19,192 bases of DNA from Desulfarculus sp. (lineage in GTDB: Bacteria; Desulfobacterota; Desulfarculia; Desulfarculales; Desulfarculaceae), in the NCBI GenBank assembly GCA_020216805.1, contig JAIWNN010000100.1, positions 1 through 19,192 of the forward strand. Direction: 5' to 3'. This document shows, in pieces, positions 4,934 to 13,767 of this stretch. The stretch's first letter is position 1. Each line of letters opens with the position of its first letter. The notes under the pieces were generated by a model. The model was not told the origin of the DNA. It did not search any database and was given only the letters and a program-made list of their open reading frames with translations. The position numbers and the translations under genes were made by a program.

Positions 4934-7101
4934 CCCTGCAGCCTCCGCACCCGCTGGTCCAACCCGGCGTAGCGCCGCACCGGCTGGGCGTTTTTGACCG
5001 CCTGGGCCAGGGCCGCCGGATGGCCCACCACCACCACCAGGCGCTTGCCCCGGGTCACGGCGGTGTAGAGTAGCGGCCGGTTGAGCATCACGAAGTGCTC
5101 CTGGCCCAGGGCCAGCACCACCACTGGGTACTCGCTGCCCTGGCTCTTGTGCACCGTGACCGCGTAGGCCAGGGTCAGGTCGTCGGCCTCGGCCGGGGTG
5201 TAGGTCAGCTCGCGGCCGGCCATCAGCACCCGGCAGCCCTCCTCCTCCAGGCCGGCCACCAGGCCCAGGTCGCCGTTGAAGACGTCCAGCTCGTAGTTGT
5301 TGCGCACCTGCATCACCTTGTCGCCCGGGGCCAGGCCCTCGGCCGCCCCGGCCCGGGGATTCAAGGCCGCGCGCAGGAGCTGGTTGAGGTGGGCGCAGCC
5401 CAACTGCCCCCGGTGCATGGGGGCCAGGACCTGGATATCCCGCACCGGGTCCAGCTTGAAGCGGGCCGGCAGGCGGGTCACCACCAGGTCGCGCACCAGC
5501 TCGGCGGCCTTGGCCGGGTCGGGCTCCTCCAGGAAGAAGAAGTCGGCCATCTGACCGGGCGGGGGCAGGAGCGGCATCTCGCCCAACAGGATGCGGTGGG
5601 CGTTGGCCACCAGCAGCCCGCCCTGGGCCTGGCGATGGATCTCGGTCAGGCGGGCCACCCGGGCCGCGCCGGAGTCCATCACCTGGCGGAAGACCAGGCC
5701 CGGCCCCACCGAGGGCAACTGGTCGGCGTCGCCCACCAGGAGCAGGCGGGTCTCGGGCCCCAGGGCCTCCAGGAGATGGGCCGCCAGCCAAAGGTCGAGC
5801 ATCGAGCTTTCGTCCACCAGCACCAGGTCGGCGGCCAGGGGGTTTTCCGGCCCGCGCTGGAAGCGGTTCTCCTTGGGGCTGTATTCCAGCAGTCGGTGCA
5901 GGGTCATGGCCTCCAGGCCGGAGACCTCGGCCAGGCGCTTGGCAGCCCGGCCGGTGGGCGCGGCCAGCAGCACATGCATTCCCATGCGTTGCACGATGGT
6001 GACCAGAGCCTTGACCAGGGTGGTCTTGCCGGTGCCCGGCCCGCCGGTCAGGCCCCCCAGGCCGGCGGTCAACAGGCCCGCCAGGGCCGCGCGCTGGCTG
6101 GGCGAGGGCGCGAAGCGAAGGGCCTGGGAGACCCAGGCCAGGGCCTTCTCGGCCCGGTTGGGGGGCAGGAGCCCCGGCCGGCGGGCCAGCGCCGCCAGGG
6201 CCTGGGCCGCCCGTTCCTCCAGGACCTGGAAGCCGGTGAGGTAGACCGGCTGGTCGGGGCGGTCGGACTCCAGCACCAGGCGGCGGTCGTTGTGCAGCCG
6301 GGCGAAGGCCGGGCCCAAAAGCCCCCGCTCCACCCGCAGTTGGCGGGCGGCGGCCTCCATCAGCTCCTCGTAGGGCAGATAGACGTGCCCCTCCTCGCTG
6401 GCCTGGCTGAGGCTGTAGAGCAGGCCGGCCTGGAGGCGGGTGGGATGGTCGGCGGCCAGGCCGATGCTCTGGGCGATGCGGTCGGCGGTGGCGAAGCCGA
6501 TGCCGCGCACGTCCTGGGCCAGGCGGTGAGGCTCGCTGCGCAACACCCCCAGGGTCCCGGCCCCGTATTGCCGCCAGATGCGCAGCGCGGTGGAGGCCGG
6601 CACGCCGTGGCCCTGGAGAAAGACCATCACCTCGCGCAGTTCGCCGTGGGCGGCCACCGCCTGGGCGATGACCGCGGCTTTTTTGCGGCCGATGCCGGGC
6701 ACCTGGCGCAGGCGTTGGGGATCGTGCAGGATGATCTCCAGGGCCTCCACCCCCAGGGCCGCCACGATGGCCTCGGCCAGCTTGGGACCCACGCCCTTGA
6801 CCAGGCCGCTGGCCAGGTAGCGCCGCACCCCCTCGGCGTCGCTGGGGGCCTGGGCCTGGACCTGGTCGGCCTCCACCTGGAGCCCGAACTTGGGGTGCAG
6901 GGTCTCCCGCCCACTGAAGCTGATCTCCATGCCCTCGCCGATGCCGGGCATCCGCCCCACCACCGCGATGGGCCCGGCCCGGCCCGGCACCTGGACCTTG
7001 GCCACGGTGTAGCCGTTCTCGGGGTTGCTGAAGGTGATGCGCGTCACCCGGCCCCGCAGGCTGACCTGTCCGGTGGGTCCGGTTGGCTCGGCCGGGCTCA
7101 T
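4930..7101 (-). CDS. recD2: RecD2-type ATP-dependent DNA helicase (SF1B)
   Basis: A 723-residue helicase of the RecD2/RecD-TraA branch, which unwinds DNA 5' to 3' in replication-fork and repair processing. In order: N-terminal OB-like strands (about residues 12-80), helix-hairpin-helix motifs (GVGPKLAEAI about 103-112; VPGIGRKKAAVI about 134-145; a third, VRGIGFATADRI, about 198-209), Walker A GGPGTGKTT (353-361), motif II VDESSMLD (429-436), the UvrD-like C-terminal motif VHKSQGSEYP (about 649-658) and motif VI TAVTRGKR (about 679-686). The N-terminal extension with HhH motifs separates RecD2 from the RecBCD RecD subunit. The ATG at 7101 overlaps the addA stop as ATGA, a strong argument for this start; the frame is open further upstream inside addA. 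Last gene of the operon. Confidence 0.93.
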   Translation of the reverse strand: MSPAEPTGPTGQVSLRGRVTRITFSNPENGYTVAKVQVPGRAGPIAVVGRMPGIGEGMEISFSGRETLHPKFGLQVEADQVQAQAPSDAEGVRRYLASGLVKGVGPKLAEAIVAALGVEALEIILHDPQRLRQVPGIGRKKAAVIAQAVAAHGELREVMVFLQGHGVPASTALRIWRQYGAGTLGVLRSEPHRLAQDVRGIGFATADRIAQSIGLAADHPTRLQAGLLYSLSQASEEGHVYLPYEELMEAAARQLRVERGLLGPAFARLHNDRRLVLESDRPDQPVYLTGFQVLEERAAQALAALARRPGLLPPNRAEKALAWVSQALRFAPSPSQRAALAGLLTAGLGGLTGGPGTGKTTLVKALVTIVQRMGMHVLLAAPTGRAAKRLAEVSGLEAMTLHRLLEYSPKENRFQRGPENPLAADLVLVDESSMLDLWLAAHLLEALGPETRLLLVGDADQLPSVGPGLVFRQVMDSGAARVARLTEIHRQAQGGLLVANAHRILLGEMPLLPPPGQMADFFFLEEPDPAKAAELVRDLVVTRLPARFKLDPVRDIQVLAPMHRGQLGCAHLNQLLRAALNPRAGAAEGLAPGDKVMQVRNNYELDVFNGDLGLVAGLEEEGCRVLMAGRELTYTPAEADDLTLAYAVTVHKSQGSEYPVVVLALGQEHFVMLNRPLLYTAVTRGKRLVVVVGHPAALAQAVKNAQPVRRYAGLDQRVRRLQG

Positions 7102-10100
7102 GCCGTCCCGCCTTGGGGCGGCTGGCAGAGGCCGTGGCGGGCCAGGGGGCAGGCCCCGCCGGGGCACTCCGGTCCGGGTGGCAGCTCGGCCGGATCCATC
7201 GCCACGGGAAGGCGGGCGATCCGGCGTCCGGCCTCCATCAGATCGGCCCGCCACCGTTCCAGGTCACTGGCGCTGAACACCAGCTCGCGCCAGAAGGTCT
7301 CCTGCCGGCCCAGAAAGATCAGCGCGGCCCGGGGTGGCGGGTCGGGCCGTCCCAGGCCCAGCCAGACCGCCAGGGTGTAGAGGGCCATCTGGGGGCGGTA
7401 TTTCTCGGGTTCGGGATGGTCGCTGACCTTGTAGTCCACGATCAGCGGCGGCTCGTCGTCCGGCAATAGCAACAGGTCGATCTCGCCGATCAATTCCAGC
7501 TCCGGGCCAGCCGGTTCACAATCCAGAAGCAGGCTGAAGGGCTCCTCCCGCCGCACCTGGTGGGGCTCGAGGCGCGCGATGATGTCCGGCAACGCGGTCT
7601 GCCACCAACCCTCCACCCGCCGCTGGACGGCTTGGCGCAGCTCCGGCTCCAGGCCCAGGGCCTCCAGGGCCGGGGGGATGGCCAGGGGGCCGGCCCAGAG
7701 ATCGATCCGCTCCAGCAGACGGTGGACCTGACTGCCCAACTCCGCCGCCCCACCCTGCCCCGCCCCGGTTTGGCCCGGCGGGCCGGCCAGACTGGCGGTG
7801 TCCAGGCCCCAGCGCCGGGTAAACCAATAGCGCCGGGGGCAGGCCAGCCAGTCCTCGATGCCGCTGACCGACTCCTGCACCCGGCCCAGGGGGCGGGAAG
7901 GATGCTCCAGACAGCGGCGCACCAGTTCCCGGCCCTGCCCGGCCCGGGGGCCGGGCGCGACGGGCAAAAGGTCCGGTCCCAGGCCGGAGTCAGGGCCGGC
8001 GACCGGGGCGCTGGCCCCGGCCCCATCGTCCGGCCCCAGGATGACCACCGCCGGGTCGGTCAGCACCGCGGTTTCGATCCAGGGCCGCCAGCGGCCGGGG
8101 TAGTTTTTGGCTTGACCGCCATGTAGGCAGAAGATCAGGCGCTCGCGCGCCCGGGTGCAGGCCACGTAAAAAAGGCGCGCGCTCTCGGCCGCGGCCAGGG
8201 CCTGCTGGCGCTGGGCCGCGGCCCTGGTCAGGGGGGTGGGTTGCCACCGGCCCGACAAATGGTCGAAAACCTTGACCGCCAGCACCCCGTCCGACCCCAT
8301 GGTCAACTGGCCGCCGCCCCCGCCGGGCGGGCTGTCCAGGTCGGGCAGGGCCACGATGGGGAACTCCAGGCCCTTGGCCTGGTGGATGGTCATCAGGCGG
8401 ATCACGTCCGCGCCCTCGCCCAACAGGGGGGCCTGGGCGTCGTCCGGGGGGGACTCCACCAGGGCCTGGAGGTCGCGGACAAAGCCCTCCACCCCGCTCC
8501 GGCCGGCTGCGCGGGCGCCCTCCAACAGCTTGCGCAGATTGGCGATTTTCTGTTCGCCCCCCGCTCCGGCCGCCAAGAGCGGCACCAGGTCGCCGGCCGC
8601 CAGGAGCTCCTCCACCAGCTCGGCCGGGGTCAGCCGCCGGGCCAGGCGGCGCAGGCGTCCCAGGGATCGCCGGGCCGCCCGCCAGGCCTCGGCCTGCTCC
8701 GGCCCCAGCCAGTCCGGCAGCTCCAGGCCCTGCGCCAAGGCCCGATTCAGGCCCAGGGCCTGGCCAGGGGCGGGCTGGGCCAGCCAGACCAGGGCCTCGT
8801 CGCTGAGGCCCACCCCGGGCGAGCGCAGCCAGCCGGCCAGGGCCAGGTCGTCGTCCGGATCCAAGGTCGCGCGCAGGCCCAGCAGCAGGTCGCCAATCTC
8901 CGGGCAGGCGTAGAAGCCCCGGCCGCGCACGGTGTAAAAGTCCAAACCCGCCTCGCGCAGGGCCTGCTCGTAGATGTCCACCTGGCGCAGCTTGCGAAAC
9001 AAGAGCGCGATGTCGCCGGGGCGGGCGCCGGCGGCCAAGATCCGGTCCAGGTGGGCGGCCAGGTTCCGGGCCTCCAGCCGCCGCCAGACGGCCAGGGGCA
9101 GCGTCTCCTCTTCCGGGGCCAGACCGGAGATGTCCAGCACCTCCAAGACCGGTTCAGCGCTGGGGACATAGCTGGCCCGGGCGGTCTGGGAGTCGTGGTC
9201 GGCCCACTGGACAAAGGCCCCGGGCGCGTGCTCCTCCAGGTCGTCGCCGGAAAAGACCACGGGGAACAGGCGGTTGAAGAACTCCACCAGCTCCGGCCGC
9301 GAGCGGTAATTATTGGGCAGCGCCGCCAGTTGGCCCGCGCCGTCGGCGAAATGCCGCATCACCCGGCCGAACTCGGTCAGGTCCGCGCCTCGGAAGGCGT
9401 AGATGGACTGCTTGCGGTCGCCCACCAGCAGGCAGCGCACCTCACCGTCGCCGGGCTGGTCCAGTCCGGTGAGCACCTGGACCAGGCGCCCTTGCACCGG
9501 GTTCACGTCCTGGTACTCGTCCACCAGCACCGCCCGATGGCGGGCGCGCAGGACCTCCCGCACCTGGGTCTGGGTCTCCAATAGCTCCAGGGCGCGGAGC
9601 AGGAGATGGTCGAAGGACAGGGCCGAACGCCGGAGCAACTCGCGCTCCAGGTCCGCGGCCACGCCCTGGGCCAGATCCAGGAGGTCCTCCACCCGCTGGC
9701 GGGCTTCCGGCACCATCGCCAACTCGGCCAGGCCCTGGGCCGCCTCCAGGGCCGCGTCCTTGAGGGGCTTGGCCTTGCCCCAGTTACCGCCCAACAGCGC
9801 CAGCACCCGTTCCAGGCGCTGGGGGTCCGGGCCTTCTCCCGCCCAGAGAGCGCCGCCCTTCTCGGCTAAAATATCTTTAAGTTCAAGTATGCTACTTGCA
9901 AACTTAGTATTTTGGTTTAACCTTCCCGCCTCCAAATCCCGGACCATCTCCGCCACCGCCAGCTCCACCCGCCGGGCCAGCTCCGGGCCGGTGGCCAGGG
10001 CGGCGTCATGCGCGGCCAGGCTGGCGGCCCGGGCCTGGTCGATGGTCAGGCCCTGGGTGGCCAACTGGGCCAACAGCCCGGTCAGGCGCTCGGAGATCCC

Positions 10101-10586
10101 GCCCAGGGACCAGTCGCGCAACAGGCGCAGCAGACCGGGCTGGGCCTCGCGCAGCAGGGGGCGCAGGTGGTCGGCGATGACCTCGGCCACCAGCTCGGCG
10201 TAAGCATCCTGGTCCAGCACCGCGAACTCCGGGTCCAGGCCCAGGAGCGCGCCGTGCTCGCGCAGGAGCTGGGCGCAGAAGCTATGGATGGTGCTGATGG
10301 GAGCCCACTCCACCCGGGCCAAGAGCGCGGCCCAGTCCGGTCCCGGCGCGCCCTCCCGGGCCAGGGCGCCCACCGCCTGGGCCACCCGGAGGCGCATCTC
10401 CAGAGCCGCCTTCTCGGTGAAGGTAATGGCCACGATGGCCTCGGGCGGCAGGGGCTCCGCCCCGCCCTCCCCGGCCAAAAGGCCCAGGTAGGTGCCCACC
10501 AGGTGATAGGTCTTGCCCGCCCCCGCCCCGGCGGTCAGGCAGAGGTTGCCGGTCAGGGCCTGCATCTCGGGCCGGTTATCAGGCAT
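7098..10586 (-). CDS. addA: AddA-like helicase-nuclease subunit
   Basis: A 1162-residue UvrD/RecB-type protein; AddA unwinds DNA 3' to 5' and, with AddB, resects double-strand ends to load RecA. Seen: Walker A AGAGAGKT (19-26), motif Ia AITFTEKAALEM (about 53-64), STIHSFCAQLLREHG (about 98-112), motif II DEYQD (356-360), motif III VGDRKQSIYAFRGA (388-401), NNYRSRPELVEFFN, then MTIHQAKGLEFPIV and LFYVACTRARERL. The C-terminal PD-(D/E)XK nuclease has GSQVHRLLE, GEIDLLL (D1037) and IVDYK (D1051, K1053), then QMALY. Four cysteines, C916 in ACPRRYWF and C1141, C1146, C1154 near the end, sit where AddB, Cas4 and Dna2 hold iron-sulfur ligands, which is unusual for AddA. Residues about 223-241 are encoded by an AT-rich patch. 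The ATG overlaps addB by 8 nt; the stop overlaps recD2 as ATGA. Confidence 0.93.
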   Translation of the reverse strand: MPDNRPEMQALTGNLCLTAGAGAGKTYHLVGTYLGLLAGEGGAEPLPPEAIVAITFTEKAALEMRLRVAQAVGALAREGAPGPDWAALLARVEWAPISTIHSFCAQLLREHGALLGLDPEFAVLDQDAYAELVAEVIADHLRPLLREAQPGLLRLLRDWSLGGISERLTGLLAQLATQGLTIDQARAASLAAHDAALATGPELARRVELAVAEMVRDLEAGRLNQNTKFASSILELKDILAEKGGALWAGEGPDPQRLERVLALLGGNWGKAKPLKDAALEAAQGLAELAMVPEARQRVEDLLDLAQGVAADLERELLRRSALSFDHLLLRALELLETQTQVREVLRARHRAVLVDEYQDVNPVQGRLVQVLTGLDQPGDGEVRCLLVGDRKQSIYAFRGADLTEFGRVMRHFADGAGQLAALPNNYRSRPELVEFFNRLFPVVFSGDDLEEHAPGAFVQWADHDSQTARASYVPSAEPVLEVLDISGLAPEEETLPLAVWRRLEARNLAAHLDRILAAGARPGDIALLFRKLRQVDIYEQALREAGLDFYTVRGRGFYACPEIGDLLLGLRATLDPDDDLALAGWLRSPGVGLSDEALVWLAQPAPGQALGLNRALAQGLELPDWLGPEQAEAWRAARRSLGRLRRLARRLTPAELVEELLAAGDLVPLLAAGAGGEQKIANLRKLLEGARAAGRSGVEGFVRDLQALVESPPDDAQAPLLGEGADVIRLMTIHQAKGLEFPIVALPDLDSPPGGGGGQLTMGSDGVLAVKVFDHLSGRWQPTPLTRAAAQRQQALAAAESARLFYVACTRARERLIFCLHGGQAKNYPGRWRPWIETAVLTDPAVVILGPDDGAGASAPVAGPDSGLGPDLLPVAPGPRAGQGRELVRRCLEHPSRPLGRVQESVSGIEDWLACPRRYWFTRRWGLDTASLAGPPGQTGAGQGGAAELGSQVHRLLERIDLWAGPLAIPPALEALGLEPELRQAVQRRVEGWWQTALPDIIARLEPHQVRREEPFSLLLDCEPAGPELELIGEIDLLLLPDDEPPLIVDYKVSDHPEPEKYRPQMALYTLAVWLGLGRPDPPPRAALIFLGRQETFWRELVFSASDLERWRADLMEAGRRIARLPVAMDPAELPPGPECPGGACPLARHGLCQPPQGGTA

Positions 10587-13500
10587 CCTCGCCCTCCCCG
10601 GTCTGATCCGGGACCTGGGTGAGCACCCGGGCGCGGCAGACCAGGCGATAGGGGCAGAACCCGCAATGCTCCTTCTCCGGCCGGGCCACGAAGTCCCCGC
10701 CCGCCAGGCGATTCCAGAGCTCGGCCACGGCGTTGTAGAGGTTGATCTCGCCGCTCCGGGCCAATTCCGCCCGGCGGCCGGGATCGCTCTCCAGGAAGGC
10801 GTCGCCCGGCGGCAGGGGGCGGGTCGGCACCACCTTTTCCCGTGGCCGCAGGGTGTTGACCAGACGTCCCTGGAGACCGCCCCCGGGCCAGCCCACGGCC
10901 TGGACGGCGGCGGCCAGGTAGATGGGCAACTGGAAGTTCGTGAGCTCCGTCTCCGGCGATTTGGGCGGTCTTTCCGGGGGATAGGCCTGTCGACGCAGCT
11001 TGCTGTGGTTGCGGGAGTGCTTGTAATCGGTGACCCGCACCGCCTCGGCCGTGCGCTCCAGGCGGTCGATGCGACCGCTGAAGACGAGGGGCGGTCCCTG
11101 GTCCACGGCCAACGCCAGACCGATCTGATCCAGCTCCCGCTCCAGGCCCACCACCTGCCAGCCGGCCAGGGCCTCCTCCTCGCGCCGCAGCACCTCGGTC
11201 AGCCCCGCCAGCAACACCTCGCGCCGGGCCTGGTTCACGCTGGGGTGCCCAGAGCGGCCAGCCTGGCGCAAGGCCGCCTCGGCCTGGTCCAGGCAGGCCG
11301 CCAGGCGGGGGCCGGGATCATTGGAATCACGAGGCGGGGCCGAGGTGTCTTCGGCGAAATACAGGGCCAGGGCGCGATGGACCCACACGCCCTCCCCCGC
11401 CGCGTCCAGGTCCCAGGTGGGCGACTCGGGTTCGTCCAGCCGCAACATCCGCCCCAACCACCAAGCCTGGGGACAGGTAACGTAAGCCTCCAAGGAGGTT
11501 GGCGAGAGCTTGCGCCACTCCGGCCGGGCCAGCAGCGCGGCCAGATGGGCGACCGCCGACGGGCTGGTCATGCGGCCGCTGAAGGCGTCGGCCGCGCCCA
11601 CTCGCTCCGGGATGGGCAGTAGGTCCAGGGCCTGGCGGCGCTCCTCTTGCCGCGCCCGCAGGACCAATCCCCGCCAGCGCTGGGCCGAGGCTGGGTCGCG
11701 GGCCAGCTCGGCCAGGACGGCGGCGGCCAACTCGCGCTCGTCCGCCGCCGCGCCAGGGGAGAGCAGCGCCCGGGTCAGGCCACCCCAGAGGGCCAGGGGC
11801 TCCCGGGCCTTGGCCAAATCCGGCAGGCGGCCGAAGGCTCCCCCCTGATCCGGCTCCTGAACGCCGTGGCGGTCGGCCAGCTCCTGAAAGACAAAGCTGG
11901 GGCGCAGCTCGCGGCCGGCCTCGTCCGCCGCCGCGCAGGAGAGCCAAGCCCCCCGCCCCACCCCGGCCAGCAGCAGGCCCAGGCGCAACACCTGGCCGCC
12001 GTACTCCTCCTCCTCGGTGCGCCAGACCGGCAGTCCAGCCCGCCGACCCAGGGCCAACCGTTCTTCCGGAGCCAGGAGGTGGGCCGCCGGCCGGGGCGGG
12101 AACTCGTCTTGGTTGAGACCGCCGGCCAGGAGATAGGCCGGGCGCAGGCCCAGGGTGTCCTCCAGCCGCAGCACCGCCACTGCGCCCCGCGTCCCGCCGC
12201 CATCGGCCAGGCTGACCCCGGAAAAACCCTCGCGCGCCAGGGCCAGGCAGCGCCCCGGGGTCAGGGCCTGACTGGCCCCCACCTGGCGAGCGGCCCGGGA
12301 AAGCTGGGCCAAGGCCACGCCCAAGGCGCTGGCCGCGGCTTGGTCCCGCACCCAGATCGCCCCGTCCCGGCCGGGCAAGGCCTTCTGGGCTGGCGCGTGG
12401 CGGGAGATCTGTCGCCAAAGCTCTTGCAGTCCAGCCAGATAGCTGGCCAGGTCCTGGGTGCGCTCCAGGCCCAGGCCGGTCAGGGCCTCTCGCAGGCCCG
12501 AGCAGAGCCGGGCCAGGCGGGCGTCATTCTCTCCTCGCCGGGCCAGCAGCTCCGCCGCCGGGGTCTCGCGGCCGTCCACATAGCCCGCCCGGGCCAGGCG
12601 GCGGCTGGCCCCGGCGGGGGGCTGGCCATCGCCCAACAGCCAGGCGGTCAAGGCCGGAGCCAGGTAGGGCGACTCCAACACCTGGCCCAACTCGGCTCGG
12701 GGATAGCCCTTGAGCGGCAGCTCGGCCAGGGTCAGGAAGGCCAGGGTCAGGGGCGTGGAGCCCAGGGGCAGGCCCCGCCGGAAAAAGAGCGGCAGGTTCA
12801 GGCGGTGGGCCACGTCGGCCGCCATCGGGCCATAAAGCGAGAGGTCGGGGAAGACCAGAGCGATTTCATGGGGCTGAACGCCGGATTCCACCAGGTCAAG
12901 AGCCTGGGAGACCAGGGCCTCCACCTCGGCGTAGCGCCCGCCGGCCCGCCAGAGGGTCAACCCGGAGGCGGGCGCGTCCGCGGGCGAAAGGTCGAGCAGC
13001 CCCAAACCCGTCCCGGCCAGAAGGCCTCCCTCCCGGGCCGGGTCGCGCCAGGTTACCTCCAGTTCACCCAGGCGGCCCGACTCCAGGGCCTCGGCCGTGG
13101 CCCGCAGCAGCTGCCAGACCCCGGGCCGGCCGGCGCGGGGCTCGCTGAGCCCGAACTCCACCTCGATGGCCAAGAAGGCGGACAGGGCTTGCAACAGGCG
13201 CAGGTCCAGAGGGCGCAGCCATAGGGTCTGGCAGACCTTGAGGTTGCTCACCCCGGCCAGGCAGCCCGGCCGCCAGCCGGTCCGAAGACGCAGTTCGGCC
13301 TGGGCCAGGAGGTCGGCCTCGTCGGCCAGGGACAGTTCCTCCAGCCGGGCCTGATACTGGGCCAGCAAGCCGGCCAGGCCAGCCAGGCGCTCGCCGCCCA
13401 GTTTCCTGGCCAGCTCCGCCACCGGCCCCGGCCCCAGACCGGCGGCCTTGACCTGCACCAACAGCCGCCAGAGGCGGTGGGGCAGCCTGCGGCTGGCCGA

Positions 13501-13767
13501 GGGGCCCTGCAGCCAGGCCTGGGGCCAGTCCCCGGCCCGCAGGAGGTCATGCAGCAGCAGCGGCCCGGCCAGTTCGGCCAGGGGAGTCAGTCCGTCACGG
13601 GGCCGGTCGGAGAGCATTCGCCCCAAAAGACCGAACTGGCCCTCGAAGGTGAACAAGGGCGGTGCCAAGAGCAACCCGCCGGGGGCGGCGCGGCCCAGGG
13701 CGCGGCGGCGGTCCTCCAAGGCCAGGCGCGAGGGCCAGACCTCGGCCAGGAGCCCGCCCCGGTTCAC
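10579..13767 (-). CDS. addB: AddB-like nuclease subunit (PD-(D/E)XK with iron-sulfur motif)
   Basis: A 1062-residue protein matching AddB, the partner of AddA. Recognisable stretches are LLLAPPLFTFEGQFGLL near the N-terminus, VQPHEIALVFPDLSLYGPMA, and AYLLAGGLNQDEFPPRP. The C-terminal nuclease has VHRALALYF, GRIDRLE (D901), VTDYKHS (D914, K916) and FQLPIYLAA. Cys765 (YVTCPQAWW) with C1035, C1038 and C1044 (CGFCPYRLVC) are the four ligands expected for a 4Fe-4S cluster. No Walker A is present: only about 30 residues precede the LAPP strand, so the helicase half is presumably inactive, as in several Gram-negative AddB proteins. The start is GTG at 13767, preceded by GGAGGG and overlapping the mltB stop as GTGA; the frame is open beyond it inside mltB but is not conserved there. 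Confidence 0.9.
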   Translation of the reverse strand: MNRGGLLAEVWPSRLALEDRRRALGRAAPGGLLLAPPLFTFEGQFGLLGRMLSDRPRDGLTPLAELAGPLLLHDLLRAGDWPQAWLQGPSASRRLPHRLWRLLVQVKAAGLGPGPVAELARKLGGERLAGLAGLLAQYQARLEELSLADEADLLAQAELRLRTGWRPGCLAGVSNLKVCQTLWLRPLDLRLLQALSAFLAIEVEFGLSEPRAGRPGVWQLLRATAEALESGRLGELEVTWRDPAREGGLLAGTGLGLLDLSPADAPASGLTLWRAGGRYAEVEALVSQALDLVESGVQPHEIALVFPDLSLYGPMAADVAHRLNLPLFFRRGLPLGSTPLTLAFLTLAELPLKGYPRAELGQVLESPYLAPALTAWLLGDGQPPAGASRRLARAGYVDGRETPAAELLARRGENDARLARLCSGLREALTGLGLERTQDLASYLAGLQELWRQISRHAPAQKALPGRDGAIWVRDQAAASALGVALAQLSRAARQVGASQALTPGRCLALAREGFSGVSLADGGGTRGAVAVLRLEDTLGLRPAYLLAGGLNQDEFPPRPAAHLLAPEERLALGRRAGLPVWRTEEEEYGGQVLRLGLLLAGVGRGAWLSCAAADEAGRELRPSFVFQELADRHGVQEPDQGGAFGRLPDLAKAREPLALWGGLTRALLSPGAAADERELAAAVLAELARDPASAQRWRGLVLRARQEERRQALDLLPIPERVGAADAFSGRMTSPSAVAHLAALLARPEWRKLSPTSLEAYVTCPQAWWLGRMLRLDEPESPTWDLDAAGEGVWVHRALALYFAEDTSAPPRDSNDPGPRLAACLDQAEAALRQAGRSGHPSVNQARREVLLAGLTEVLRREEEALAGWQVVGLERELDQIGLALAVDQGPPLVFSGRIDRLERTAEAVRVTDYKHSRNHSKLRRQAYPPERPPKSPETELTNFQLPIYLAAAVQAVGWPGGGLQGRLVNTLRPREKVVPTRPLPPGDAFLESDPGRRAELARSGEINLYNAVAELWNRLAGGDFVARPEKEHCGFCPYRLVCRARVLTQVPDQTGEGEDA

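Noticed and set aside
4925..5791. A 288-codon minus-strand frame overlapping the recD2 3' half
   Set aside because: It encodes almost only Gly, Pro, Ala and Arg, the mark of an out-of-frame reading of GC-rich DNA.
5095..7380. A 761-codon open frame on the + strand opposite recD2
   Set aside because: It is low-complexity in Gly/Gln/Ala/His with no domain, and lies antisense to a clearly conserved helicase. Long antisense frames are expected at this GC content.
11647..13224. A 525-codon + strand open frame opposite addB
   Set aside because: Composition-driven antisense frame, rich in Gln/Gly/Ala/Arg with no recognisable motif; addB on the other strand has conserved nuclease motifs.
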